This document shows, piece by piece, positions 1 to 8,725 of a DNA stretch of 64,000 nucleotides. A program made the translations under genes and the position numbers. The notes under the pieces were generated by a model, which was not told the origin of the DNA, made no database searches, and saw nothing but the letters and a program-made list of their open reading frames with translations. Source of the stretch: an uncultured Roseburia sp. (GTDB lineage Bacteria > Bacillota > Clostridia > Lachnospirales > Lachnospiraceae); assembly GCA_947088345.1 (NCBI GenBank), contig CAMUGE010000001.1, positions 178,692-242,691 of the forward strand. Direction: 5' to 3'. Position 1 is the first letter of the stretch; the number at the start of each line of letters is the position of its first letter.

Positions 1-203
1 CAGGATGCGTTATGGGCGGAACTTCCATGGCCGGCGGTCTGGCATCCATCAGCGGTACTGTGATTGGCGTTTTTATTATCTCTCTTCTACAGCAGGGGAT
101 ACTTGCTTTAGGGTTTACCAAAGAGTATCAGTATATTATTACCGGTTTGATCGTTATAGCGGCAGTATATTCGGATGTTTCTGCAAGACGCAGAAAAAAT
201 TAG
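1..203 (+). CDS. Sugar ABC transporter permease, C-terminal fragment
   Basis: This is the last ~66 codons of an integral membrane permease whose start lies before the window. The frame reads in from the left edge with GCVMGGTSMAGG, followed by a hydrophobic helix and a short basic tail (SARRRKN). That is how RbsC/BPD_transp_2 permeases of monosaccharide importers end. It is followed 30 bases later by the ATPase gene, so it is probably the first of two permeases of one importer. The substrate cannot be read from this fragment. L-fucose is suggested only by fucI and fucU downstream. Confidence 0.85.
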   Translation, partial: GCVMGGTSMAGGLASISGTVIGVFIISLLQQGILALGFTKEYQYIITGLIVIAAVYSDVSARRRKN

Positions 204-233
204 CATTGATTGTGTAGGAAGGAGAGATAAAAT

Positions 234-1730
234 ATGGGCGATATTATTCTGACAATGAAAGATATAGATAAATCTTTCCCGGGTGTTCATGCTCTGGATC
301 ATGTGAATCTGGAAATCAGAAAAGGCGAAGTTCTTGCGCTTATGGGTGAAAACGGAGCGGGTAAATCTACTCTTATGAAAGTGCTGACCGGTATTTATAA
401 AAAAGATTCCGGCGTGATTACCTATGAAGGAAAAGAGGTTGAATTTAAGAATACAAGAGAAGCGCAGGATGCAGGTATTATCATTGTGCATCAGGAGCTG
501 AATATGCTGGGGCATCTGTCGGTTGCACAGAACCTGTTTATTGGGAGAGAATTTAAAAAAGGAATCCGGATAGACGATAAAAAGATGAACGAAGAGGCCA
601 AAAAGCTGTTTGACAGGCTGAATGTAGATATCGACCCTGCGGAGACAATGGCAAATCTGACGGTAGGTAAACAGCAGATGTGTGAAATTGCAAAAGCGGT
701 TTCCTTTGACGCAAAGGTTATTATTTTTGACGAGCCGTCCGCTGCGCTTACAGAATCGGAAATTGAAGAGATGTTTAAGATCATCCGCGATTTGAAGAAA
801 AGAGATATTGCCATGGTATATATCTCACACCGCATGGATGAAATTAAAGTGATTACAGATCGTGTAACGGTAATGCGCGATGGTACTTATGTGGGAACGC
901 TGATTACGAAAGAGAGTACGAAAGAAGATATCATCAATATGATGGTGGGCCGCGTTATTTATGAAGATCCCAAGACGCAGAGCGCCGTTCCGAAGAACGC
1001 GCCGGTTGTTCTGAAAGTCGAACACTTAAAAGCCGGCAAGATGGTGCAGGATGTAAGTTTTGAGCTGAGAAAAGGCGAGATTCTGGGATTTTCCGGACTT
1101 ATGGGAGCCGGACGAACAGAGACGGCAAGGGCTTTGTTCGGCGCTGACCCAAAAGAGAGCGGAAATATCTATGTTAACGGAACAAAAGTAGTAATTAACA
1201 GTCCGCAGGACGCGGTAAAATACGGGATCGGCTATCTCTCGGAAGACAGGAAGAGATACGGGATTGTAGTTCAGAAAACCGTAGCGGAAAATACAACGAT
1301 GGCTTCGATGAAAAATTTTATGAATGGGATATTTATCAATAAAAAGAAAGAGAAAAACGTAGCCCAAAAGTATGTAGAAGCTCTTGCAACGAAGACGCCG
1401 GATGTAGATCAGCTGGTTGTTAACTTATCCGGAGGCAACCAGCAGAAAGTTGTAATTGCGAAATGGCTGACAAGAGACTGTGACATTCTGATTTTTGACG
1501 AGCCGACGAGAGGAATTGATGTAGGCGCGAAAAACGAGATTTATAAACTGATGAACAGGCTGGTAGCGGAGGGCAAATCCATTATTATGATTTCATCGGA
1601 AATGACGGAAATTCTGCGTATGAGCGATCGGATTGTAGTAATGTGCGAGGGGAAGAAAACAGGAGAACTTGATATTTCCGAGGCGAAACAGGAGAATATT
1701 ATGAATCTTGCAACAAGAGAGATTGAGTAG
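234..1730 (+). CDS. Monosaccharide ABC transporter ATP-binding protein (RbsA/MglA family)
   Basis: Cytoplasmic ATPase with two fused nucleotide-binding domains, 498 residues, the normal family length. The first domain has a complete Walker A (GENGAGKST, residues 38-46), a signature loop (TVGKQQM) and Walker B (VIIFDEPSAAL). The second has the degenerate P-loop GLMGAGRTE typical of this family, a canonical LSGGNQQK signature and ILIFDEPTRGID. A good ribosome site (aaggagag) precedes the ATG. It lies between two permease genes and upstream of a binding lipoprotein, so it should energise that importer. The fucose link comes only from the downstream fucI and fucU genes. Confidence 0.93.
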   Translation: MGDIILTMKDIDKSFPGVHALDHVNLEIRKGEVLALMGENGAGKSTLMKVLTGIYKKDSGVITYEGKEVEFKNTREAQDAGIIIVHQELNMLGHLSVAQNLFIGREFKKGIRIDDKKMNEEAKKLFDRLNVDIDPAETMANLTVGKQQMCEIAKAVSFDAKVIIFDEPSAALTESEIEEMFKIIRDLKKRDIAMVYISHRMDEIKVITDRVTVMRDGTYVGTLITKESTKEDIINMMVGRVIYEDPKTQSAVPKNAPVVLKVEHLKAGKMVQDVSFELRKGEILGFSGLMGAGRTETARALFGADPKESGNIYVNGTKVVINSPQDAVKYGIGYLSEDRKRYGIVVQKTVAENTTMASMKNFMNGIFINKKKEKNVAQKYVEALATKTPDVDQLVVNLSGGNQQKVVIAKWLTRDCDILIFDEPTRGIDVGAKNEIYKLMNRLVAEGKSIIMISSEMTEILRMSDRIVVMCEGKKTGELDISEAKQENIMNLATREIE

Positions 1731-1745
1731 AGGAGGGACAGACAG

Positions 1746-2717
1746 ATGGTAAACAAAAAGGCTTTTGGCAGATTAAAAGGACGAGAGGCCATGGTATTTG
1801 GAATCATTGTTGCAATGGTGATCCTTTTTAGTTTTCTCAGTCCTACGTTTCGAACGTATCCGACTCTTGTAAGCGTGTTGGATAATTCGTACTATATTAC
1901 ACTTATGGTGCTTGGCGTAACGTTTCCATTAATTACGGGGGGCGTAGATTTATCCATAGGTACAGGACTTGTTTCTTATGCGTTGATCGGAGGATATCTG
2001 ATTGTGCATCAGAATATGCCGGTTGGCGTTGGTATACTTGCATGTGTGGGAATGGGCGTACTGATTGGTATACTGAACGGAATTTTAGTTGCGGTGATGG
2101 ATTTGCCGCCGTTTCTGGCCACACTTTGTACCTGTATGATAACGCGTGGTCTGGGGCCGGCGCTTTGCGGTGGGTTTGGAGTATCCTGGCCGTCGGCATT
2201 ATCAGAAGCCGGACAGTTTCGCTACATTTTTAAATTTATATCGGGCAATGGAACTGTTGTGCCGATTGGAATTGTGCTTATGCTGGCGCTGGTTCTTATC
2301 ATGTCATTTGTGCTGGAGCATACCAGAGTGGGAAGATATACAATAGCGATCGGGAGCAACAAGGAAGCGACAAAACTTGCCGGCGTCAATGTAAAGTTTT
2401 ATCATATTCTGGCCTATGTGATTTCGGGTCTGTTTGCCGGACTCGCCGGCGTTGCATATGCCGCTACCTACGCTACCATTTATCCGGGTTCCGGAGCAGG
2501 CTTTGAATTAGATGCGATCGGCGGGGCGATTGTAGGCGGCGTTTCCGCATCCGGCGGCGTAGGTACGATTGTTGGAGCTTTTCTGGGTGTAATTGTAATC
2601 TGTCTGATGAAAGTGGGTCTGCCATTTATCGGGCTGCAGGCCAACTGGCAGCAGATCTTTACAGGCATTGTACTGATTGCGGCGGTATTGATCGACGTTA
2701 TAAAAAAGAGGAAATAG
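1746..2717 (+). CDS. Sugar ABC transporter permease (RbsC family)
   Basis: Integral membrane permease of 323 residues with about eight to ten hydrophobic helices. Family landmarks are PLITGGVDLSIGTG near residue 60, the cytoplasmic EAA-like loop around GSNKEATKLAGVNV, and the glycine-rich segment DAIGGAIVGGVSASGGVGT. It starts 15 bases after the ATPase stop with a strong gaggaggg site. Together with the truncated permease at the left edge it gives the importer two non-identical membrane subunits, as in heteromeric CUT2 importers. Confidence 0.92.
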   Translation: MVNKKAFGRLKGREAMVFGIIVAMVILFSFLSPTFRTYPTLVSVLDNSYYITLMVLGVTFPLITGGVDLSIGTGLVSYALIGGYLIVHQNMPVGVGILACVGMGVLIGILNGILVAVMDLPPFLATLCTCMITRGLGPALCGGFGVSWPSALSEAGQFRYIFKFISGNGTVVPIGIVLMLALVLIMSFVLEHTRVGRYTIAIGSNKEATKLAGVNVKFYHILAYVISGLFAGLAGVAYAATYATIYPGSGAGFELDAIGGAIVGGVSASGGVGTIVGAFLGVIVICLMKVGLPFIGLQANWQQIFTGIVLIAAVLIDVIKKRK

Positions 2718-2797
2718 GCAGTCGAAAGTATTTATTCCAGAAATATGTTGTTCGAAGCAGGACTTCATATAGAAAAAAATTAAAGGAGGAATAGGAA

Positions 2798-3931
2798 ATG
2801 AAGAAAAAAGTGGTAGCGGTATTACTGAGCACGGTGATGGCACTCTCAATGGCAGGGTGCGGCGGAAGTGAGGAGAGCAGTTCTTCAGCACAGGGCGGAG
2901 GAGCCCAGGCGGAAGCAAACGCAGGCGGAGACGGAGGTTACACATTTGAGGTTCTTGTTAAGAGCTTCCAGTCTACCTACTGGCAGGCAGCTGTTCAGGG
3001 AATTGAGAAAGCATGCGGGGAATTGGGCGTAAAAGCTAATTCCAACGGGCCGGCAAATGAATCGGATATTGCGGATCAGATTCAGATGATTGATGATGCA
3101 ATTGAGAAGAAGCCGGATGGAATCGGTTTGGCGGCATGTGATGCAAACTCTGTCATTGATTCGCTGGCAAAGGCTTCACAGGCGGGTATCCCGGTTGTAT
3201 GTTTTGACACCGGGGTTGACGGAGCTCCGGAAGGCGCAGTTTATGCGACTGTAGCGACAGACAATACAGCGGCAGGCGCAGTAGCGGCGGAGAATATGTT
3301 CCCGGTAATCGAGGAAAAAATTAAAGCGGCTACAACAGATGCACCGGTTAGAATCGGCGAAGTAAATCAGGATGCTACAGGGTTAAATATCCAGCAGCGC
3401 GGCAAAGGATTTATTGATAAGATGATTGAACTTTGCAAAGGCGTTGATAAAAAAGTAGCGGTTGTAGGCAATGAATTTTATGTGAATGCGACAGAGGATA
3501 AGGTAGCCGAGGGTGAAGCTGAAGTTATCATCGAAGTAGGCGTTCCTGCACAGACGACAGTAGATCTGGCATCTACAGAAGCTCAGAAAATTATGTCCAA
3601 AAACGATACGATCGCAATTTTTGGTTCCAACCAGACTACTGCAGAAGGTGTGATCACTGCAAACCAGACATTAAATAAACTGTCTACAGATCCGGAAAAA
3701 GGAATTATTGGCGTAGGATTTGATGCAGGTACACCGCAGAAAGAAGCGATTATCAACGGACAGTTTATCGGTTCTGTGACACAGTCTCCGCTGATGATGG
3801 GGTATGAATGTATCCAGACACTGACAAAAATCGCAAAGGGCGAGACAGTATCGGATACGCCGATGGATGGTTACTGGTATAACAAAGATAATATGGAAGA
3901 TGACAATATCAAACCAAACCTTTATGACTAA
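2798..3931 (+). CDS. Sugar-binding lipoprotein of ABC importer (periplasmic-binding-like family)
   Basis: Substrate-binding lipoprotein of 377 residues. The N-terminus is a lipoprotein signal peptide with lipobox LSMAGC (Cys near residue 21), followed by a Ser/Gly/Ala-rich linker. The mature domain begins FEVLVKSFQSTYWQAAVQGI and resembles the type I RbsB-like fold, with motifs such as IGLAACDANSV and IPVVCFDTGVDG at strand ends that usually contact sugar. It is the last transporter gene of the set, preceded by an aaaggagg site. The sugar is not proven. L-fucose or a related 6-deoxyhexose is the contextual guess. Confidence 0.88.
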   Translation: MKKKVVAVLLSTVMALSMAGCGGSEESSSSAQGGGAQAEANAGGDGGYTFEVLVKSFQSTYWQAAVQGIEKACGELGVKANSNGPANESDIADQIQMIDDAIEKKPDGIGLAACDANSVIDSLAKASQAGIPVVCFDTGVDGAPEGAVYATVATDNTAAGAVAAENMFPVIEEKIKAATTDAPVRIGEVNQDATGLNIQQRGKGFIDKMIELCKGVDKKVAVVGNEFYVNATEDKVAEGEAEVIIEVGVPAQTTVDLASTEAQKIMSKNDTIAIFGSNQTTAEGVITANQTLNKLSTDPEKGIIGVGFDAGTPQKEAIINGQFIGSVTQSPLMMGYECIQTLTKIAKGETVSDTPMDGYWYNKDNMEDDNIKPNLYD

Positions 3932-3965
3932 CAGACAACTGACATAAAAATGGCGGGAGGGACCT

Positions 3966-4409
3966 ATGCTGAATGATTTGGAAACTATGTTTGATAATAT
4001 GACTGGAATGATGAAAAAGCTGAAAAAGAAATCATATGAAGAGAATATGAAGCAGTTTCTGAACAAAAATCAGCATTTTTTCCAGGAAATTACGGATTAT
4101 CTGGATTTGGCGGAAGATAAAAAGAAAGCTGCCGGTGAAGTCGCAGGACTGTTTGCAGATACCGTTGAAAGAACTTTTGGCAAAGGAGCAAAACACAAAA
4201 TTCCCTCCCGCACACAGGCAGATATTAACTTTTTTCTAATTTATTATGTGTTTCCGGCCATACTCAAAACAGAACATAAGGACTGCAGGCTGATTGCAGA
4301 TAGTATCTGCGAAGAGTGGGAGAGGCGGTTTGCAGACAGTAAGATTGGATATACAGACTACGATTCTTTGTATCAATCATTCAGAGAAAAAATATTTGGA
4401 ATTTTTTAG
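3966..4409 (+). CDS. Hypothetical protein in fucose operon
   Basis: A 147-residue soluble, mostly helical protein that I do not recognise. The first ~70 residues are charged (ETMFDNMTGMMKKLKKKSYEENMK), followed by an aromatic-rich core (INFFLIYYVFPAIL) and a C-terminal segment with WERRFADSKIGYTDYDSLYQ. No signal peptide, clear transmembrane span, metal-binding cluster or nucleotide motif is visible. It starts 34 bases after the binding-protein gene with a gggaggg ribosome site and ends 24 bases before the kinase gene, so it is probably co-transcribed with sugar catabolism. No function can be assigned. Confidence 0.75.
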   Translation: MLNDLETMFDNMTGMMKKLKKKSYEENMKQFLNKNQHFFQEITDYLDLAEDKKKAAGEVAGLFADTVERTFGKGAKHKIPSRTQADINFFLIYYVFPAILKTEHKDCRLIADSICEEWERRFADSKIGYTDYDSLYQSFREKIFGIF

Positions 4410-4433
4410 ACGGGAAGAGAATGGAGGAGTCAT

Positions 4434-5912
4434 GTGAAGCAGGAGAGAAAGCGTGTTCTGGCATTTGATTTTGGCGCGTCGAGCGGAAGAGCTATTCTTG
4501 CAGGAATAAAAGACGGGAAAATTGTTATGGAGGAAGTACATCGGTTTTCGAATGATCCCGTTATGGTTGGAAATACAATGTATTGGGATACATTGCGGCA
4601 GTTTTATGAGATTAAGCAGGGGATACTGAAAGCAAAACAAAAAGGAGGATTCGACAGCATAGGAATTGACACCTGGGGGGTTGATTTTGGATTGCTGGAT
4701 GATCATGGGGAACTATTGGAAAATGCGGTGCATTACAGGGATGATCGAACACTTGGAATGCAGGAACAGGTATTTATGGCCATTCCCAAAGAAGAACTTT
4801 ATCATTTGACAGGAAATCAGTTCGAGAATTTTAACACAGTCTTTCAGCTGTATTCTCTGGTACAGAAAAGACCCTGGATTTTAGAACGGGCGAAAAGTCT
4901 GCTTCTGACGCCGGATCTGTTTAATTATTTTCTGACCGGAGTGAAAAAAGCGGAGTATACGATGGCTACGACAACCCAGCTGATGGATGCGAAAAAACGG
5001 ATATGGTCGGAGCGGATTTTAGAGGCGCTGTCCATTCCAAAGGAAATATTGCCTGATATTATACCAGGCGGAACAGTAGTTGGAGACATATCAAAGAAAA
5101 TATGCGAAGAGCTTGGCATAAAACCGGCTAAAGTGATTGCAGTAGCAAGCCATGACACACAAAGCGCTGTTGTAGCGGTTCCGGCGAAAGAAGATGATTT
5201 TATCTTTATCAGCTGCGGAACATGGAGTCTGTTTGGGACAGAACTAAAAGAGCCGATTATCGGAGAAGAATCATTTGCCTGCAATGTCAGCAACGAAGGA
5301 GGATATGGAAACACGTTTACATTCCTTAAAAATATCATTGGATTATGGCTGGCGCAGGAGAGCAGGAGACGATGGATTCGCGAGGGCATGGAATATGGAT
5401 TCGGGGAGCTTGAGGAGCTGGCAAAAAAGGCAGAGCCGTTTTTAAGCTTTATAGATCCGGATGCGCCGGAATTTAATACGGCCGGTGATATCCCGGAAAG
5501 AATTCGTGAATTTTGCAGACGTACCGAACAGAAAGTACCGGAAACGATCGGGGATATTATGTGCTGCATTAATCAAAGCCTGGCTTTGAAATATCGCTTT
5601 ACATTAGAACAGATTGAAGCCTGTACCGGGAAAAATTTCTCTGTCATTCACATGATCGGAGGAGGGATTCAGAGCAGACTTCTTTGTCAGATGACTGCAA
5701 GCGCAAATAAGCGAAAAGTAACAGCCGGTCCGGTGGAAGCCACTGCACTTGGGAATATTGCGGTTCAGCTGATGACATTAGGAGAAATAAAAGACGTAGA
5801 CGAAGCCCGCCGAATGATTGCAAATTCGGAACAGACCAATGTGTATATGCCAATGGATCTGGATAAATGGGATATCGCTTATGAAAAATTTAAAACAATG
5901 ATTCAAAAATAA
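4434..5912 (+). CDS. FGGY carbohydrate kinase, RhaB-like (rhamnulokinase or fuculokinase)
   Basis: Cytoplasmic sugar kinase of 492 residues with the actin-like FGGY fold. Visible landmarks are the N-terminal phosphate loop ([11 protein letters not shown]), [13 protein letters not shown], the ATP-site motif SCGTWSLFG and [13 protein letters not shown] near the C-terminus. These are typical of the rhamnulokinase branch. With fucI and fucU directly downstream, the physiological substrate is more likely L-fuculose, giving L-fuculose-1-phosphate, though L-rhamnulose cannot be excluded. The start is GTG at 4434, because the ATG two bases earlier runs straight into a stop. A ggagg site lies at 4423-4427. 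Confidence 0.88.
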   Translation: MKQERKRVLAFDFGASSGRAILAGIKDGKIVMEEVHRFSNDPVMVGNTMYWDTLRQFYEIKQGILKAKQKGGFDSIGIDTWGVDFGLLDDHGELLENAVHYRDDRTLGMQEQVFMAIPKEELYHLTGNQFENFNTVFQLYSLVQKRPWILERAKSLLLTPDLFNYFLTGVKKAEYTMATTTQLMDAKKRIWSERILEALSIPKEILPDIIPGGTVVGDISKKICEELGIKPAKVIAVASHDTQSAVVAVPAKEDDFIFISCGTWSLFGTELKEPIIGEESFACNVSNEGGYGNTFTFLKNIIGLWLAQESRRRWIREGMEYGFGELEELAKKAEPFLSFIDPDAPEFNTAGDIPERIREFCRRTEQKVPETIGDIMCCINQSLALKYRFTLEQIEACTGKNFSVIHMIGGGIQSRLLCQMTASANKRKVTAGPVEATALGNIAVQLMTLGEIKDVDEARRMIANSEQTNVYMPMDLDKWDIAYEKFKTMIQK

Positions 5913-5926
5913 AGGAGGCATATGAA

Positions 5927-7720
5927 ATGGCAGAAAAGAGATTGGTCGGAGGGCAGCCGGTCATTGGGATTCGTCCGACGATTGACGGCAGAAGAGGAGC
6001 GTTAAAGGTACGAGAGTCGCTGGAAGACCAGACGATGGGTATGGCGCAGGCTGCGAAAAAGTTATTTGAGGAAAATATCCGCTACGCAGACGGAGAGCCT
6101 GTAAAAGTTGTAATTGCTGATACGACGATCGGACGTGTGGGCGAAACAGCGGCCTGTGCTGAGAAATTTAAGCGGGAGGGCGTAGATATCACGCTTACCG
6201 TGACACCGTGCTGGTGTTATGGCGCTGAAACAATGGACATGGACCCAAATACAATTAAAGGCGTTTGGGGACTGAATGCCACGGAGCGGCCCGGCGCCGT
6301 ATATCTTGCGTCCGTTCTTGCAACACATGCGCAGAAAGGCCTGCCAGCCTTTGGTATTTATGGACATGATGTACAGGATGCAGATGATAGCAGGATTCCG
6401 GAGGATGTAAAAACAAAATTATTGAGATTTGCACGTGCTGCAGTTGCAGCTGCATCCATGAGAGGAACGTCCTACTTACAGATCGGTTCGATTTGTATGG
6501 GGATTGGCGGCTCCATCATTGATTCTGATTTTATAGAATCCTACCTGGGGATGCGTGTGGAGTCGGTAGATGAAGTGGAAATCATCCGACGCATGACAGA
6601 GGGGATTTACGACGAAGCGGAGTTTAAAAAGGCGCTTGCATGGGCAAAAGAAAAATGTACGATTGGGTTTGACAAAAATCCGGAGCATCTTCAGAAATCA
6701 GAGCAGGAGAAAGAAGAGCAATTTGAGTTTGTCGTAAAAATGGCCGTCATCATCAAAGATCTTATGAGCGGAAATCAGAATCTGCCGGAGGGATGCGAGG
6801 AAGAGAAAGTTGGACATAATGCGATTGCAGCGGGCTTCCAGGGACAGAGACAGTGGACCGATTTTTATCCGAACGGAGACTTTGCAGAAGCAATTTTAAA
6901 TAGTTCCTTTGACTGGAACGGTGCAAGAGAGCCCTATATTCTGGCTACGGAAAACGATGTGTTAAATGGCCTTGGCATGTTATTTATGAAGCTGCTGACA
7001 AACAAGGCTCAGATTTTTGCGGATGTACGTACATACTGGAGTACTGATGCGGTGAAACGTGTGACGGGATATGAGATTGAGGGAAAAGCAAAAGAAGCGG
7101 ACGGCTTTATCCATCTGATCAATTCCGGCGCAGCCTGTCTTGATGCAAACGGTGAGGCAAAAGATGCAGAGGGCAACGCTGTGATGAAAGCATGGTATGA
7201 TGTGACGGAAGAGGATCAGGATGCAATTTTAAAAGCAACTACCTGGAATGCTGCTGATACCGGATATTTTCGCGGCGGCGGGTATTCCTCCCGTTTTCTT
7301 ACACAGGCTGAAATGCCGTGTACGATGATTCGCCTGAATCTGGTAAGGGGACTTGGACCGGTTCTTCAGATTGCCGAGGGATGGACTGTGAAATTACCGG
7401 CTGAAGTATCCGATGTGTTGTGGAAGCGGACGGATTATACATGGCCGTGCACATGGTTTGCACCGAGATGCACCGGAAAAGGCGCGTTTAAGACAGCATA
7501 TGATGTTATGAATAACTGGGGAGCGAACCACGGCGCTATTTCTTACGGCCATATAGGCGCAGATCTGATTACAATGGCTTCGATCTTAAGAATCCCGGTC
7601 TGCATGCATAATGTGCCGGAAGAGGATATTTTCAGACCGGCTGCGTGGAATGCATTTGGAGCAGACAAAGAAGGACAGGACTACAGGGCGTGCGCTGCAT
7701 ATGGTCCGATGTATAAATAG
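5927..7720 (+). CDS. fucI: L-fucose isomerase
   Basis: Converts L-fucose to L-fuculose (aldose-ketose isomerisation, Mn-dependent family). The 597 residues match the ~591 of the E. coli enzyme. The metal-ligand region is intact: Glu342 in ATENDVLNG and Asp366 in FADVRTYW are offset by five from E. coli Glu337 and Asp361. The conserved HGAISYGH lies near residue 535. The N-terminus ([23 protein letters not shown]) is also characteristic. The gene follows the kinase by 14 bases with an aaaggagg site and is followed at once by fucU. It is the strongest evidence that this operon handles L-fucose. Confidence 0.96.
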   Translation: MAEKRLVGGQPVIGIRPTIDGRRGALKVRESLEDQTMGMAQAAKKLFEENIRYADGEPVKVVIADTTIGRVGETAACAEKFKREGVDITLTVTPCWCYGAETMDMDPNTIKGVWGLNATERPGAVYLASVLATHAQKGLPAFGIYGHDVQDADDSRIPEDVKTKLLRFARAAVAAASMRGTSYLQIGSICMGIGGSIIDSDFIESYLGMRVESVDEVEIIRRMTEGIYDEAEFKKALAWAKEKCTIGFDKNPEHLQKSEQEKEEQFEFVVKMAVIIKDLMSGNQNLPEGCEEEKVGHNAIAAGFQGQRQWTDFYPNGDFAEAILNSSFDWNGAREPYILATENDVLNGLGMLFMKLLTNKAQIFADVRTYWSTDAVKRVTGYEIEGKAKEADGFIHLINSGAACLDANGEAKDAEGNAVMKAWYDVTEEDQDAILKATTWNAADTGYFRGGGYSSRFLTQAEMPCTMIRLNLVRGLGPVLQIAEGWTVKLPAEVSDVLWKRTDYTWPCTWFAPRCTGKGAFKTAYDVMNNWGANHGAISYGHIGADLITMASILRIPVCMHNVPEEDIFRPAAWNAFGADKEGQDYRACAAYGPMYK

Positions 7721-7730
7721 GAGAGCGTAT

Positions 7731-8171
7731 ATGTTAAAAGGAATACCGCAAATATTATCGCCGGAATTGTTGAAAGTATTGTGTGAGATGGGGCACAGTG
7801 ACAGGCTGGTTATTTCAGACGGGAATTTCCCGGCGGAGTCCATGGGAAAAAATGCAATTGTGATTCGCTGTGACGGACACGGGGTACCGGAACTTCTGGA
7901 TGCGATTCTCAAAGTATTTCCATTGGATACCTATGTGGAGAAACCGGTAAGTTTAATGGAAGTTATGCCGAATGATCCGGTGGAGACGCCCATCTGGGAC
8001 AAATATAAAGAAATTATCAAAGAACATGATAAGCGCGGCGCAGATGCAGTCGGAACGCTGGAACGTTTTGCATTTTATGAAGAAGCGAAACAGGTATACG
8101 CTGTCATTGCAACAAGTGAATCTGCACTCTACGCGAATATCATGCTGCAAAAAGGTGTTGTGACAGAATAA
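7731..8171 (+). CDS. fucU: L-fucose mutarotase
   Basis: Interconverts the alpha and beta anomers of L-fucose so that the isomerase receives usable sugar. The 146 residues belong to the RbsD/FucU family: ISPELLKVL-like start, catalytic GHSDRLVISDGNFP (His22, Asp30) and the conserved C-terminal block ERFAFYEEAKQVYAVI followed by KGV. The frame stays open upstream into fucI, but ATG 7731 is the right start because it has an aggaga site and gives the canonical MLKGIPQILSPELL N-terminus. It is the last gene of the operon, and a hairpin terminator follows. Confidence 0.94.
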   Translation: MLKGIPQILSPELLKVLCEMGHSDRLVISDGNFPAESMGKNAIVIRCDGHGVPELLDAILKVFPLDTYVEKPVSLMEVMPNDPVETPIWDKYKEIIKEHDKRGADAVGTLERFAFYEEAKQVYAVIATSESALYANIMLQKGVVTE

Positions 8172-8196
8172 AACGATATTCGTTATTTCGGGTGAT

Positions 8197-8266
8197 ATAT
8201 GCTCTAAATGATTTCTTAATCAAGAGATTTTCTCATGGTTAGTGATACATTTAGAGCATATTTTTT
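8197..8266 (+). terminator. Intrinsic terminator of the fucose operon
   Basis: The arms atatgctctaaatg (8197-8210) and catttagagcatat (8248-8261) are perfectly complementary over 14 bases around a 37-base loop. A run of T follows from 8261 to 8266. It sits 26 bases after the fucU stop. Confidence 0.8.
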
Positions 8267-8281
8267 GGAAACAGGCATAAT

Positions 8282-8318
8282 AAAAGACCATCGGCTGTCA
8301 TTGCACCCATGGTCTTTT
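8282..8318 (-). terminator. Terminator of rpsT, possibly bidirectional
   Basis: The arms aaaagaccat (8282-8291) and atggtctttt (8309-8318) are perfectly complementary with a 17-base loop. On the minus strand the stem ends in TTTT 44 bases after the rpsT stop. The T run on the plus strand could also back up the fucose-operon terminator. Confidence 0.75.
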
Positions 8319-8361
8319 TTCTGCTTTGCTTTCAAATGACTGACGATTCTTTCGATCATTC

Positions 8362-8625
8362 TTAAGCTAATGTATTCACAAGTTTGGAAATACGGGATAC
8401 TTTTCTCGAAGAGCTGTTTTTGTGATACACGCCTTTGGATGAAGCGCGTTCTATAGTAGCAACGGCATTTTTCAAAGCGCTCTCTGCAGCAGTCTTGTCC
8501 TTTGCGGCAACAGCAGATTCTACTCTTTTGATCGCCGTCTTCACTTCGCTCTTGACAGATTTGTTTCTTGCTGCCCTTGTTGCGGAAACAAGGATTCTCT
8601 TCTTTGCAGATTTAATATTAGCCAA
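8362..8625 (-). CDS. rpsT: 30S ribosomal protein S20
   Basis: Primary 16S rRNA-binding protein of the small subunit. The 87 residues show the canonical start ANIKSAKKRI and the helical, Lys/Ala-rich body ending VSRISKLVNTLA. The initiation codon is TTG (minus strand, 8625-8623). It sits seven bases after a perfect GGAGGT, and no in-frame ATG or GTG fits. The E. coli gene also starts with UUG, where weak initiation is part of autoregulation by S20. The same may hold here, but that is inference. It is transcribed alone from the promoter at 8691-8719. Confidence 0.97.
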   Translation of the reverse strand: MANIKSAKKRILVSATRAARNKSVKSEVKTAIKRVESAVAAKDKTAAESALKNAVATIERASSKGVYHKNSSSRKVSRISKLVNTLA

Positions 8626-8690
8626 CTTTCACACCTCCGATTTTATGAAATGGTATTGTTCTTTCTGGTTTTACAAAAACATACTGGTAT

Positions 8691-8719
8691 ATTTTAGAAT
8701 AATATTTGCAATATGTCAA
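8691..8719 (-). promoter_or_regulatory. Sigma-A promoter of rpsT
   Basis: On the minus strand, a consensus -35 TTGACA (8719-8714) and -10 TAAAAT (8696-8691) are separated by 17 bases. The predicted transcript starts about 60 bases before the TTG start of rpsT. Confidence 0.85.
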
Positions 8720-8725
8720 GTGTTT

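Noticed and set aside
1081-1140. Degenerate second P-loop in the ATPase at 234 as a sign of a broken gene
   Set aside because: GLMGAGRTE in the second domain is normal for the RbsA/MglA family. The importer at 43704 shows the same.
7611-7730. Possible 40-residue N-terminal extension of FucU
   Set aside because: The frame is open into fucI, but ATG 7731 has a ribosome site and gives the exact family N-terminus. The extension would also overlap conserved fucI sequence.
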